DNA of 64,000 nucleotides from Bilabrum cf. latius (lineage: Eukaryota; Bigyra: Bicosoecida; Bigyra; Bicosoecida), in NCBI GenBank assembly GCA_965178125.1, contig OZ237735.1:2728001-2792000 (forward strand), in the 5' to 3' direction. The notes below the pieces were generated by a model that did not search any database, had not been told where the DNA came from, and saw only the letters and a program-made list of their open reading frames with translations. Positions 24,801 to 36,208 of this stretch are shown piece after piece. Position numbers and translations under genes: made by a program. Numbering within the stretch: the stretch's first letter is position 1; every line of letters starts with the position of its first letter.

Positions 24801-27800
24801 CGCGCCTCTGCACCAGCCCAAGCGGAAAAGGATCAGATAGTAAGGCACTTGGGTTCCGTATTACGGCCAATTCAAACACAAATATCCCCCCTGGGACGAG
24901 CGCCCCGGCAGGCAGCGACAGGACAGGGCCGCGAGCCGAAGTCGTGTTGACGGCCGAGCCCAGCAGCTGAGCCGCAGTCTCTACAGGAGGCAAAACATCA
25001 GGTGTGGTTAAATTCAGCACATCTGGGGCCATAGGGTGAGTTGTATTTCCAAACGTACGGTTGTCCATGCAAGCCGACCCCTCAGCAAAAGCTAGTGTTG
25101 CCGACCCGATCGAGCCTATCTCCTCGAGCAGCATGTCCTGCCTCTCATGCAGCGACACCCGCCGGCAGCGCCACACAAGCTGCAGGGGGGCAGTAGTCAG
25201 ATCTAGATCGGCAGATTGCCCCCTTGCATCCAGTCGCAGGCCCTTTGCCGGCTATACTACTCGAGAAGCGCCCCCCGCGATGCCCGCGACCAGACCCGAG
25301 GGCCGGACTTGCACGGACACGTCCGCGGCGGCGGAGAGCAGCGCAGACGTCGAGCTATTGCCGGACTGCTGTGAGGTGACGCGTTGCCGCACGGTCGCTC
25401 GAAATGCGTACGTCCTACCCGGACGCAGGCTGCCAGCTGGCAACCGAAGGATGCGCCCGCCGTCCCTGGTCACTCGAGCAAGCGACGCGGCCGGAAGCCG
25501 CACGGCTGGCAAGCTTCCATGCGATACGCCTGTTGTGGGCTGTACCATCTGATTTACCCATGTCACATTCGAGTCAGTGACCTGACCAGACCCACAGGGT
25601 GACGCCCTCACCGTGACGGCCAGTTCAATAGGCGCCAAGGAGTTCGCAATCGCTACAGAGCCGCCCTGCACACTGATCACTGGCACTGGGGTGCTCACCC
25701 TGCGAACAGTCACCCTGGCGGTACCCACTGCGGTACTCAGGAAGTTCGCAACAGCAACCTGCAGCGTGATGCTCGATGCGGAGGCGGTTGGGGCGAAGGG
25801 CAGCGACACGCGAGGCAGCCTGCCAGAGGAGCCAGCCAGGTGCGCGGACACCGCGTCGATCTGTGAGCTGGAGGCACCAGGCATCGACACGAGAGACCAC
25901 TGGAAGCGCAATGGACGGCCGAGGCTTCCAAACGATGCCTCTGCAGTCGTCTCAACCGTATCGCAAGGCCCTATCTCTGCCGGTGCCTGCAGCACCGGCG
26001 TCGCCACTACCACTGAGGCGGGCGGCGGCGGCTCAATCAGCACGCATGCAGCCGGCATAGAGTCAATAGCGAATGGAACAGGTCGAATGACCCCCGAGCG
26101 AAACAGCAGCTACGACAGCGGGTGTTGCTGCTCTTGCCCATCGCAAGACGAGCCACCCGCCCAGGGGCTCTGCGGGACAACAGTAGCTCCTGGACCCGGC
26201 AGCACGTCGATCGTCCTTTCCCCGGAGAAGCGACACCAAGACGTCTGCCCCTGCACGCCAGAGGCAGTGGCACCAAGCGATGTGGTCACATTGTTGAGCA
26301 GCAGTGAGCACGGCCCTGCCTGCAGCCGCTGCCCCCCCTGCGTCACGAGGAAAGGATCGACGCGGCCGGCTAGCGTGACCCGGATGCGGCCCCCGCTGGG
26401 GTTGAACACGGCTGACTCAATGACCGGAGGCGCGGTCCTGCCCTGCAGTGTGACGGTCCCCTGTACCGCCCTGTACTCGAGCTACTCGTCCTGGCCTTGC
26501 GGCTGGGTGGCCGCCCGGAGCCCCATCCCGGTCCACTGCAGGACCTGCCCAGCTCTCAGTTTCACGCGGTCCGGCGGCACCACGACCAGCACAGACACAG
26601 ACTGCCAGGCGCAGAACGCCGGTGACTCCATCGCATCACCAAGTGTCTGCTGCAACGACTTGGAATTGAACACGGCAGAGCAGCGGAAACCGCTCTGCCG
26701 CACGAGTGGGACCAGCCCTGTCGATGCAGCCTATGAGGAGAGCGATGGAATGCCATTGAGCACCCGCTATCTCGCCATGTTGGTGCCTCGGTCGAATCGA
26801 ATGACGGCTGCCTCCGCAGCGTCGAGTACCCTGGCCTCTGCCACTTGGGGCGCATCCACGGGAACCACCACCAGCTGGCTCTCGATAGGCAGCACCAGCT
26901 CGAGCACCTGCACCGACAGCGAGACAGGGTCACCAATGGAGGACGTGGCCCTCGATCCAGCCGCAACCTGCGTGGCTGTGTCGTAGTTTGGATCTGCACT
27001 GGACAGTGATACTGTCAGCCTGGATCCGATCTGCTGTCGGCCTTCAATGGGCAGCGGGCGGGCGGACCGCACGAAGAACCTCGCGGGACTCTCCCATGCC
27101 GACTGCGTCACGACTCGCGACAACGGTTCAACTTTCAGACCGTACTGATCCATGGACTCCGTGCTCATCCGGATCGTTACAGGGTGTAAAGGCGCAGTCT
27201 CAAGGTAAATCATGATCGATTCCGACGTTGCTTTGTACCGATTATAGCCTAACTCAGAGTCCAGTTCCTCCTGCCCGACAACCGTGAGACTTTGTGGATT
27301 GATGCGGATGCCCGGACGGTCCACGTCGGCCAATGGCGCATAGATGAGCCCCAACATCGATGGATGCGTGGCAGTCACCAAACCGTAGTACACAGGGTCA
27401 GCTGAGCTCTCCTGGACCAGCGCCGACACGCGCACAGCGCTCCTATTCGAACCAAACAGCCCGTCGGGAAGAGTGGTTAGGACCGAGAGCTGGGGCACAT
27501 TCCAGTTGGACGGTGTGAATTGCATGCTCTGCACGCTAAGCGTGCTGATCTTCTCCTCCGGCAGAGAGTCCTCACCATCCACGAACAATTCCACCGTGAC
27601 CTGGTACTCCGGTTCGCTCGACAGCGATAGTCCGATAGCAAACACCGAGCCCTCGTCCCAGGGATCGCCCCCTGGGGAGAGTAACACGCTCTAGTCGGGT
27701 GCTTCTGGGCGCCCTGTGTCCTGCAGCACTGGCAACTGCCTCGGGCTCACGGCTGCAATCACATCGTCGATCTGCTCCTGACTCAAACCGTCCGTACTGA

Positions 27801-30800
27801 CTCTCTCGCCCCGCAGCACCAGGCCGGCGTAGTCGTCCTCGATCTAACGAAGCTCCACCCGCGTGCTTGCCAGCACTGCGTTTAGAGGATCAACCACATC
27901 GAGATTGAAATCCAAGCCGGGGCATGCTCCAGCAGCAATCTGATCGCCGGGCAGCTGCAAGTGCACGGGGATGGAGATAGGCGCATTGAGTCTTCCGGCG
28001 GGTATTGTGGACAATAAGAATCCTGGAGCTGTGCGATCGACCACTTGTCTCCAGTCTTGGCCCCTTGCGTTCAAAGGCAGCAGTGTGGTGATACTGCAGC
28101 CAGGCGTGGACGACTGAGGGCCACCCGCAGACACGAATAGCCTCAGACCCTCCTGAGCCACCTCGCGGGTTAGCGAGACATTCAGGCGAAGTAGAGCACC
28201 TTCACTCGCTTGCACGGTGGCGAGTCCATCCGCGTAGTTATCGCCAGCAGGACCGGTTGTCGTCGATTCTAGGTTGAACAGTATCCCAGTAAACCCCTGG
28301 ACACCGGCTGGAAGCTCGTCGAACTTGACTGCACGAACCCGGTCCCTGTCGCCCTCGAACTCAAACACAGCCACCACGGGCAGCTCAGGTCGGGGAGTAG
28401 CCGATCTTTGAGGCTAAACGGTGGGCGCGGAGCTAGAGCTAGCAGCTACGCTAGGGCTGCTTGATGGTGATTGTGACGGTGTCGGTGTCGGTGTCGGGGT
28501 CGGTAGGCTGGTTGGTGATGACACCCTGCTGACGTTCAGCTTGAAGAGGTTTACCTCCCCTTGATTTGATAACTTCAGCGGGGATCCAACTGCAAACCAT
28601 ACAGATGTGCTCTGGAGGTCGCTCGATTGTTCCTTGCGATACACACCAACGGATTGACCGAAGTTTCCGTCTAGTGTAACGATGAGACTGATAGCATAGT
28701 TACCCTGGGACAGAACTCGAAGTGCCTCCACCGTGCCGCCGGCCTGCATCTGCAAGTAGTATACTGCACCAGACTAGCCGTCTATATTACGGTCCAAGTC
28801 GTGACCGGGCGCCCCGACCAGCAAGTCCTCCACTCCAGAGCCAGTCGTGTCTCCGATCGTGCTCACAGCGGTACCGAACCGCTCGTTGCCCTTGAAGCGG
28901 GTTCCGCTGATCCCGCCACGAACATTGGAGACTTGTTGCCCATCAATCACGGTTCCATTTGCGTCAAGACTGGTCACGAATATGCCCCCTCCATTCCCAG
29001 CGTTCAATCCATTCCCGGGCGCACCAACGATGAGCCCTCGCACCCCTCCGGAATGGTAGGGCAGTGCTGCCACGGCTATTGAGCTGCCGAAGTCTCCGTA
29101 TATGCCGGGCGGCTCTCCACGAGCGCCAGAAAAGAAGTAACCACTCGACACTGTCGTAGCAATGCGCTCGAAGCGACGCACCATGTCGTTGCCTCGTAGG
29201 AACAGCAAGAACACGCTTCCTTCAGACACCCCGTCTTCGTCATCCGGCGCACCCACGCCCAGATCGACAAATCCGTCGCCATCAATGTCGCCCAACTGCT
29301 CGATGACACTCCCAAACTTCGATCCGGATGGAACGGCTCCGCTTGGCAAGCCACCGATCCCGTTCCCAATCTCCTGGATGCTGCTTGCGTGTCCTGTCGC
29401 ATTCACGCGATATATTGCGATGCCATACTGTGCACTCTGGCTCAGATCGAACCCGCATGCAATTCGGTGCAGCGAGATCTCTTGGCCGCTTGTCTAGCGG
29501 TACCCGGAAACGCCTTGTCCGAGCCGGACGAACTGCTGCGCAGCAGCTTGCAGCCCAGGTGCGGTGGATGCCGCAATAAAGAAAGAGCTTTTAGGCCGTC
29601 CATCCGCACCCATCAAGAACACATCGACTCGTCCATACTGCCCATTGAGCTCGAAGCGCGGTGTGGACACCGCCAGGTCCATGGTGCCGCTGTCATCGAC
29701 ATCTCCAACCACCGATACAACCGAGCCAAATTCACTTCGGGGGCCAGAGTGCGAGACCGGCTCGAGGGGCGCATCTGCCGTCAGTACCGCGAAGTCTTCC
29801 TCTGGAACAGGCGAGACGGAAGGCGTGGGCGTGGGCGAGACGGATGGAGTTGGAAGTGGGGTTGACGATGGCGTCACGGATGGGGATGGTGTCGGTAGGG
29901 ACTCTTGAGCTGGGTTGGTGCCCGCCCGGCCTTGCGCTAGCTGCACTAGGTACGTGGACCCCTGAGATAAGCTGATGAGCACGTCAGGGATTCCATCCCC
30001 GGACACGTCACCGAGCCCGTTGGAAATGCCAGAACCAAAGTTGATGGGCTGAACTAGGCCAGCGATACCCAATGAGTCCTGGAAAATCTCAGAGTAGTGA
30101 AGCACGGCCGCATCCTAGTCCAGTTCGAAAATGAACACCGAGCCGCAAGCATTAGTGCTATCGCATCCTGCAAATGTCCTTCCAGGAACGGAGACTGCAA
30201 TATCTCCGTACCCATCGCCACCGATATCACCCAGCCCACCGGCAGCCTATCCAAAGAAGTCATTCGTGTTCCACATTCCAGGAGGAAGCTGCCTCCTGAT
30301 GCTCACCGACCTCGCCACTTGACCGGGTGACATGACACCTTCGATGTTCCGTTTCTGCAGGAAGACGACATACACCTCACCCACATTGGTAAATTGAACA
30401 GCCTCTGGTGTACCACTGAACAAGACGCCCTGGTTGGGATCACTGAGCAGGATCTCGTCGTAGCCATCACCATCCACGTCTTGCTTGCCCAGGCGGCGTC
30501 CAGCCGAGCTAGTCAAGCCGGAAGCGACAGAACCACGAGAAATATATACAGGAGATTCAATCGAGGCAGTTGGAGAGCGCACTGCCACCAGCCAGAACCC
30601 GGCCCTCTCACTTATGGCCATCCAGGTAGTGCCCAGTGACGTGCTGTTGCCGAATTGCAAGCGTAGGATCTATTCGCCGAAGAACGTCCAAGATGTCAGC
30701 GCAGGCGGGTTCTCGTTGCCAAAAGTCTGCATGGATTTCACCGTACCTGCCCGCGTCAGAAGCAACAGATGCGCCTGGTAGTCTCCGAACCGTTCTCCCA

Positions 30801-32547
30801 CAACAATGTCCGGCACGCCGTCGCCGTCTGCATCGCCCGCGGCAGCCACCCCATGGCCGAACTCCTAGATGGTGACGCCACTGGGGAGTGCAGATGCCAA
30901 CCCACCGTCATCGAGCGATATCGCTTGCACCGCTCGGATTCCCTTGAAGCCCGGCTCCATGAACAGGATGAGCAGGGCCCCTGTGTTGGTGCTGCTGCTG
31001 ATGTCCCTGTACCAGTTCCACGAGCACGCCCAGTCCAGATGCCCGTCATTGTCAACATCGCCTACTACGTCGCAGGACCGAAGCATCATGAACCTATTGT
31101 TCTGCGTTGCCCCTGCATCCGCTAACACCTGCATGGTATAGTCGAACTCAATCGCGGCGCCAAACGGTGACCCAGTGCTGGGAGCTGCCAGGGACACTAG
31201 AGCGAGAGAGCCCTAATTGGCCGGATCGTCCGATCCACCGGAGAGTCCAACGGCTATGTGCACCCTGCCATCTTCTCGCAGACCTTGGATGCTTGTGATT
31301 GACCTGCCAAAGGCCATCACACTGGCAATGCCTGGGCCCAGCCCTGCTGTTAGGCGATCCAGCTTGGTCAGCACCGCCACCGGCATCGCCCGGCTGGTCA
31401 CGATAATCTTCAGGATCCACACAGCCCCGCTAGCGCCGCTACTAGCCGAGTCATCCCCCGGCGCAGCCACTGCCAAGTCGTCGAACGAGTCCCCGCTCAC
31501 ATCGGGAATGCGCGCCAGGCTTTCTCCAAAGCGGTGACCGGCAGCGAGCGCGGCAGCCGGCAGTCCTCCCCGCCCGGGCTGCACGAGTGTGTACGCATCC
31601 ACCGTGGCGTTCGGTAGCAGATCGACCACTACTATAGCGCCCTGCCCGGGCCTCCCCGGTGCCTCTGTGTTCCCCCCGCCGATGGCCAGCCTGGCCCCGA
31701 ACCTGGCCCCGCCGCTCGAGTCCAGGATGCGTGCGATGGACGTCACGTCGGTGCACAGCCCATCCACGCTCACTGCCTGCAGATCCAGCCCCTCGAGTCC
31801 CTCGGAACCCTACGTACTGATTCTGACGATGCCTTTGACTGTATCATTGCCGTGCATGTACAAGATGCGCAGCCGGCCTGCCCCACCGGCGCCACCCGGT
31901 GAACACACCGCCAGATCATTCAGGCCGTCTTTGTCAAAGTCACCGACCGATGCGGAGATGCTATGGGCAAATAGGGCCCCCGTGTCTAGTTCCCCGTCGG
32001 GGATGCCGCCCATGCCGCTCGAGAGCAGCGTCTGGTGCACGGCGTGTCCAGTGGAGTTGATGCGAGCCACCAGGAGGGCGCCCATGGGCTGGCCTTCCTG
32101 CTCCCAATCCGGGGCTCCGACCAACAGGCGGACGAGGGAGGGATCGTCCCCGTTTGGTTGCCGCATCGCGGCCAATCCAGCTCCGAACGAGTCGTTCCTT
32201 GCTAGGCGACCATCGATCGCAGAAATGTATTCCGGCTCGAGCGACCTCTACGACTTCACTGTCCCATTCGAGTGCATTAGGAGCAGAGTCACTCGATTGA
32301 GTTGCAATGAGTGAACAGCAATTTCGTCCGTGTCGTCTCCATCAATATCTGGAACTGGCGCTGTTGTGGAGCCGAACAGCTCACCGGGCTCCAGGTTATC
32401 GAGTTGGAAGCCATCCTCGCTAGTGCCGCCAATCGTTGCTGAAGACACGACAGTGGTCCACGGCTACGGCTATGCGGATACGCCCAAACAGGAGACCAAG
32501 CCAATAATGGTTACCAATACTGGCCACATAAAGTTGCGCCAAAACAT
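18706..32547 (-). CDS. Polycystin/REJ-type membrane protein with integrin-like FG-GAP ectodomain (about 4,613 aa)
   Basis: One unbroken minus-strand frame from ATG 32547 to TGA 18706 has at least 35 TAG codons, no TAA or TGA, and an in-frame TAA upstream at 32569. Order: signal peptide (WPVLVTIIGLVSCLGVSA, then QPQPW with both Q coded by TAG). Then many FG-GAP/integrin-alpha-like repeats with FG...DIDGD.....VGAP patterns (residues about 35-1,250) and Thr/Pro/Ser-rich linkers. Next come Calx-beta-like repeats (FTPSNWNVPQ; about 1,600-1,900), REJ/PKD-like Ig-fold repeats (about 2,150-2,750), EGF-like cysteine motifs (CSGRGTC; CVCQTGWSGRAC), and a GPS-proximal CASIHLSDF motif before the first membrane helix (about 3,450). 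The polycystin-like membrane part has RPQRLLILTATCLTSMAINAVFF, then several helices ending at LFTPEQARAWVVASL. Likely a surface adhesion or mechanosensory protein, possibly flagellar. A PLAT domain is not obvious. Confidence 0.85.
18709..19489. repeat. Segmental duplication, copy 2 (partner 12096-12858)
   Basis: The parental copy, inside the 3' end of the polycystin-like gene. It carries the longer CTG tract. Confidence 0.95.
18783..18815 (-). repeat. CTG tract coding poly-Ser, length-variable between paralogues
   Basis: About ten CTG units (AGC serine codons on the minus strand) are present here. The duplicate at about 12167-12188 has 18 nt fewer. This is direct evidence of repeat length change since the duplication. 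Confidence 0.9.
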
Positions 32548-32917
32548 CCTCCCAGCCTCCGAAACCGGTTAGCTTGAACGCCTTGCTCGAACAGAGGGGT
32601 CACCGATGAAACGCGCGATTGCAATCGTCCTTGTATACACTGGTTGGAATTCCAAGGCGTCCTTGTCCTTCTCAGCGCCTGTTTGCTGCGAAAAGAGATA
32701 GGGTTGCGGCAATCACTGGCAGTCATGCTGGCGTGGAACGCCCCCTGCCCTCAAGATCACGCGGTACATTGGGAATCTCAGTGAAAGCCCGGGAACTAAA
32801 ATCAGTGGCACGCGAGATCCTTAGTCGAAGCAACTGAACTACTCTCGTGCACAAACGACAACCGTCGTTGGTACCGTGGCGATCAGCGAAAGGCAATGAG
32901 ACAGTTTGGCTGGATGC
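32548..32917. other. Intergenic
   Basis: About 370 bases between two genes on the minus strand; includes the in-frame TAA at 32569-32571 that limits the polycystin-like start. No gene is seen. Confidence 0.5.
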
Positions 32918-33403
32918 TCAGGGCTCATCACTAACCTAGGACACAATATACACGATACTGAATAATGCTTTTGAGGGAATTCGCCAAGATACCTCAGAAG
33001 CTCGGAAAATTGTGGCCAGGAAGACTACATTCGCGCTGTCGGGTCGGAAGAATCCGCTTGGTCGCAAGGGGAAAATTTTTGCCTTTAGACTGTATTTATG
33101 ATTGATGTACTGCTGCAGCACATATTTAGCGTACGGATTGTACCTTGTAGCCGTGCAGATAACCAGAAACGACACGAATGTGGCTGGGATAGACATCATG
33201 ATGAACCAATGCTTGAAGTAGCCTCGAATATATGCGAAGGTGGAGGGTGAGTACAGCTCTGGGAACTCAAGTCATCATATAAATAAAGATAAATTTCCCG
33301 TGGTGATTTCGATGCCTGCCTGGGTGGTATAGCCGTCCGGCCTGAAAGATTGTAGTTTACATCATTCATTCTCACTCTCATTGCCATCTTTGGGACGAAA
33401 CAT
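32918..33403 (-). CDS. Small predicted membrane protein (122 aa), two exons
   Basis: Exons 33376-33403 and 32918-33258, with a 117-nt intron (donor GTGAG, acceptor TTCCCAG). The spliced protein begins MFRPKDGNEKLYSPSTFAYI. It has one clear membrane helix (FIMMSIPATFVSFLVICTA) flanked by Lys/Arg/Tyr-rich segments, and a second weaker hydrophobic stretch near the C-terminus. One TAG (32936) is read as Gln four codons before the TGA. Size, composition and single helix resemble accessory subunits of mitochondrial inner-membrane complexes, but I cannot assign a family. Its start lies only 50 bases from the start of the divergent SAPS gene. Confidence 0.5.
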
Positions 33404-33453
33404 TTAGTGTTTCTGACCGTGTCCCGCCGTTCTAGCTCAGAATATCGAATTAA
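33404..33453. promoter_or_regulatory. Compact divergent intergenic region
   Basis: Only 50 bases separate the start codons of the small membrane protein (-) and the SAPS gene (+). Any promoter must be shared or extend into transcribed sequence. No motif is assigned. Confidence 0.4.
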
Positions 33454-36120
33454 ATGTCTCTCTTTGGGGATGACGATGAAGGCGGCGGGGCCCTTTGGGA
33501 AATGGATGGTATGGTGCAGGAAAGGTAAGCCTTCCGCTGTTGGTAATCGACGCCTACGCAGCTCAACAAGTTTGAATAAGGACCCCACCGCGATAACTTT
33601 CTCAAGTGCAGTCGCTTAGTAGATATGTTGCTGGGAGATTCTGGGTCGTTCTCGCTCAACGATGTGCTGGACGAGGACGACGTAATCCAAGAGCTCAAAG
33701 GAATGAATCCTGCGCTGCTCGAATTGTAAGTCCAAGCCTGGCATTGCTCCGATCGCAAACATAATTTTAAATATCCATACTAGATCATAGGTTGCTCTGG
33801 CACCCGCAGTTTTGGTGCAGAGGATACCTGCAGAAAGCTTGCAGAGCTGATCGCCGAACCAGCTGCAACGGCGGACACCAAGCGTGCGTTCCGGTATCCT
33901 CACATGGCCACTCAAGTTGTTTGCAGCGGAAGTGAGCCCATCATGCGAAATTTGTGCGACGATCACAAGGGCTTGGTTGACATCCTCCTGCAAGGTGTTG
34001 CGCAGCACCGGCCGTGCAGGCCATACCTGGCGGGGTACATCGCAAAATCGGTTGCAGCCATTGCCGCTGCCGCCCCCGCAACTGTCGCGAGGGCTGCAGC
34101 TCGCACAAAGGGCCTCGGCGCATCGCTGCTCTGCTAGCTGGACAACGGCTCGCTGGCCGACCTCCTGGAGCTGCTGCTGGGCCTACCTGTGGTCGCCCCT
34201 GGCCCTGACCCTTTCGAGGATGAGCCAGGCTTGGGCTCTGTGTCAGGGGCAGAAGAATCGACGTGGGCAAAGGACGCGCCCAGAATCTGTGTAGACCCAC
34301 CGTCAGCCTTCTTGCCCGGCATCATTGGGCATGCTACGCAGGGGCCGGGGCAGGGGCAGGGCGTGGAGGTCGAGGGCGAGGGGTCGAAGCCCGAGGCAAC
34401 GACCGTGACAAGCAACCCTCTTGCTGCCGCGGAGCTATGGATGGCCAGGAGAGGAGGCAAAGGGTCTTTGTCCGATGCCGCTGCAGCTGTCAGCTGTCTC
34501 AGCGCGGACAGCCTCGCAGACCCCGAGGTTTAGCCCGTGCCCGTGCCGCTGGCTCGCTCCTATGCGGCCACGCATGCCAGCGCGATGCTGGACCGGTGGG
34601 TGTCTAGGGGTCTCTGCGTGCCCCATCAGAGTGCACTCCTGCGATCTGCGAGGGGTGACAGAGACCTGTGGAGGCGGCTTGAGGGAGCTGCTGCATCGCT
34701 CTGGGAAGGCGAGGGACCGGGGACACCAAGATCAGTCGCAGCCAGCACGGCCGTGGACCCATTGGTGCTGGGCCCGCCGCCTGCCGCCTCTAACGACTCT
34801 GGGGGGCTGGGTGCGCCCCTGCCCACAGTTGCGATGACCACCATGCTGCACAACCCGGGGGTGGCCGATGGCCTGGCTGCCGCGGCGAAGCGGGCGCTGG
34901 ATCAGGCGGTGAGCCTGCAGCAGGCGTCTGGGCCAGCAAGCGCTCCGGGGGCAGCTCTTAGCATTGGGGCCATGCAGGGGATGGCAGCCGTGCGAGCATC
35001 AGCCGAGCTGGCGCGATGTGATGCTGCCCTCGCCGTGGTGGCATCGTTGGCAAAAGCAGCGACGTGGCTGGCTGGCGGGCGGGCAGGGTGCTGGTCGCAG
35101 CACCAGACCTTGCTGCGGCTAGCCAGCACGGGACCCATCGCACGATCCGGACCGCCCCTTGAGAGCAGCAAGGGCGGCAGAGGTGCCGGCAACGGGGGTA
35201 ACTCGAGACTGCAGGTCGTGGTGGAGACGGGGCCGCAGCAGTCTCGCAGACGGGCTGCGGATGCTGCGGCATCAGCAGGTGCATCGTCCAAGCCTGTGCC
35301 CCTACTGGTCGCCCTGGCCTCCGAAGTGCTGCCTTCCAGCGCTTCCTTCCTGCGGGCTGCTGCTGAGCACGCCCGCCAGTTTGCAGAGAAGCGCTACGCA
35401 GAGGCCAAGGAGCAAGGAAGACCGGTGCGAGCCGCGGAGCCGCAGGCTGGCAGGTTTGGGGCCCCGTCGTTCGGGGCCATCGGGCTGCGGGCCCTGCAGC
35501 TGCTCTTTAGCACAGCCGCGGCAGCGCAGCTGCCAGCGATTTGGGAGGGCGTGGAACGCAGCGGCGCGCTGGTGGCCGCTGTGGGCGCGTTCGAGGCCTA
35601 TCCCTGGCACTCGCAACTGCACGTGATTGTGGAGGCAGGGCTGCGGGCGCTGCTCGAGAAGGGCACTGACGCGGTGAGGAGACACGTCATATTCCCGAGC
35701 GAGGTGCCGGGTGCAGCAGGGGCGGGCGGAGCGGGATCTCCTGGAGGGTGTGCGCTGCCGGCTCGCATCATGCGTGCCTTTGATGTGGCTGGTGCCCCTC
35801 GCAGCATTGCAGAGCTTGAAATGCCGCCGAGAGAGCGTGAGAAGGCCAGGCCTGCTCTCAGGATTGGGTACTTGGGCCACTACCGATAGCTGGCAAACTG
35901 CATCGTGTCCCTGCCCGAGTGGAACGACCGACTCACGAGTGAACTGCCCGGATGGGGCGACTTTGTGGACGGTGCACTTGCCATTGCCAATTTACTGACG
36001 AACGAGCAGGTCGGTGGGGCGGTGCCAAGAGGGGACGGCGGTGCGAGTGCCACGACTGGCGGGGGACCCATGGTGGACGAGGTGGCAGCCATGGACACCG
36101 ACACAGCAGATGGAAGCTAA
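33454..36120 (+). CDS. SAPS-family protein phosphatase 6 regulatory subunit
   Basis: Exons 33454-33524, 33612-33725 and 33810-36120 give 831 aa and end in TAA. Introns are 87 and 84 nt (GTAAG donors; GTGCAG and CCGCAG acceptors). The SAPS domain is recognisable: an acidic N-terminal helix LNDVLDEDDVIQELKGMNP, a RAFRYPHMATQVV segment, LVDILLQ, LDNGSLADLLELLLGLP, and a C-terminal GYLGHYR-Q-LANCIVSLPEW block. Here Q is a TAG, and related proteins have a polar residue at that place. Other TAGs are at 34135 and 34531. SAPS proteins bind the Sit4/PP6 catalytic subunit and direct it to cell-cycle and DNA-damage substrates. Ala/Gly-rich insertions lengthen the middle. Length is normal for the family. 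The first exon is short and acidic (MSLFGDDDEGGG) and the exon 1/2 junction is the least certain part. Confidence 0.85.
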
Positions 36121-36208
36121 ATGATTTATCTGATTTATCTGCACAACAACTATCGATCCAACATTTTGTCTAAGCCGGACTGGAGCCTCCAGTGTACTAA
36201 CCATCTCC

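Noticed and set aside
18706-32547. Reading the TAG-broken frames as a cluster of about 20 small genes or a decayed pseudogene
   Set aside because: All pieces are in one frame over 13.8 kb, domains continue across the breaks, and TAA and TGA never occur. Decay would produce frameshifts and all three stops.
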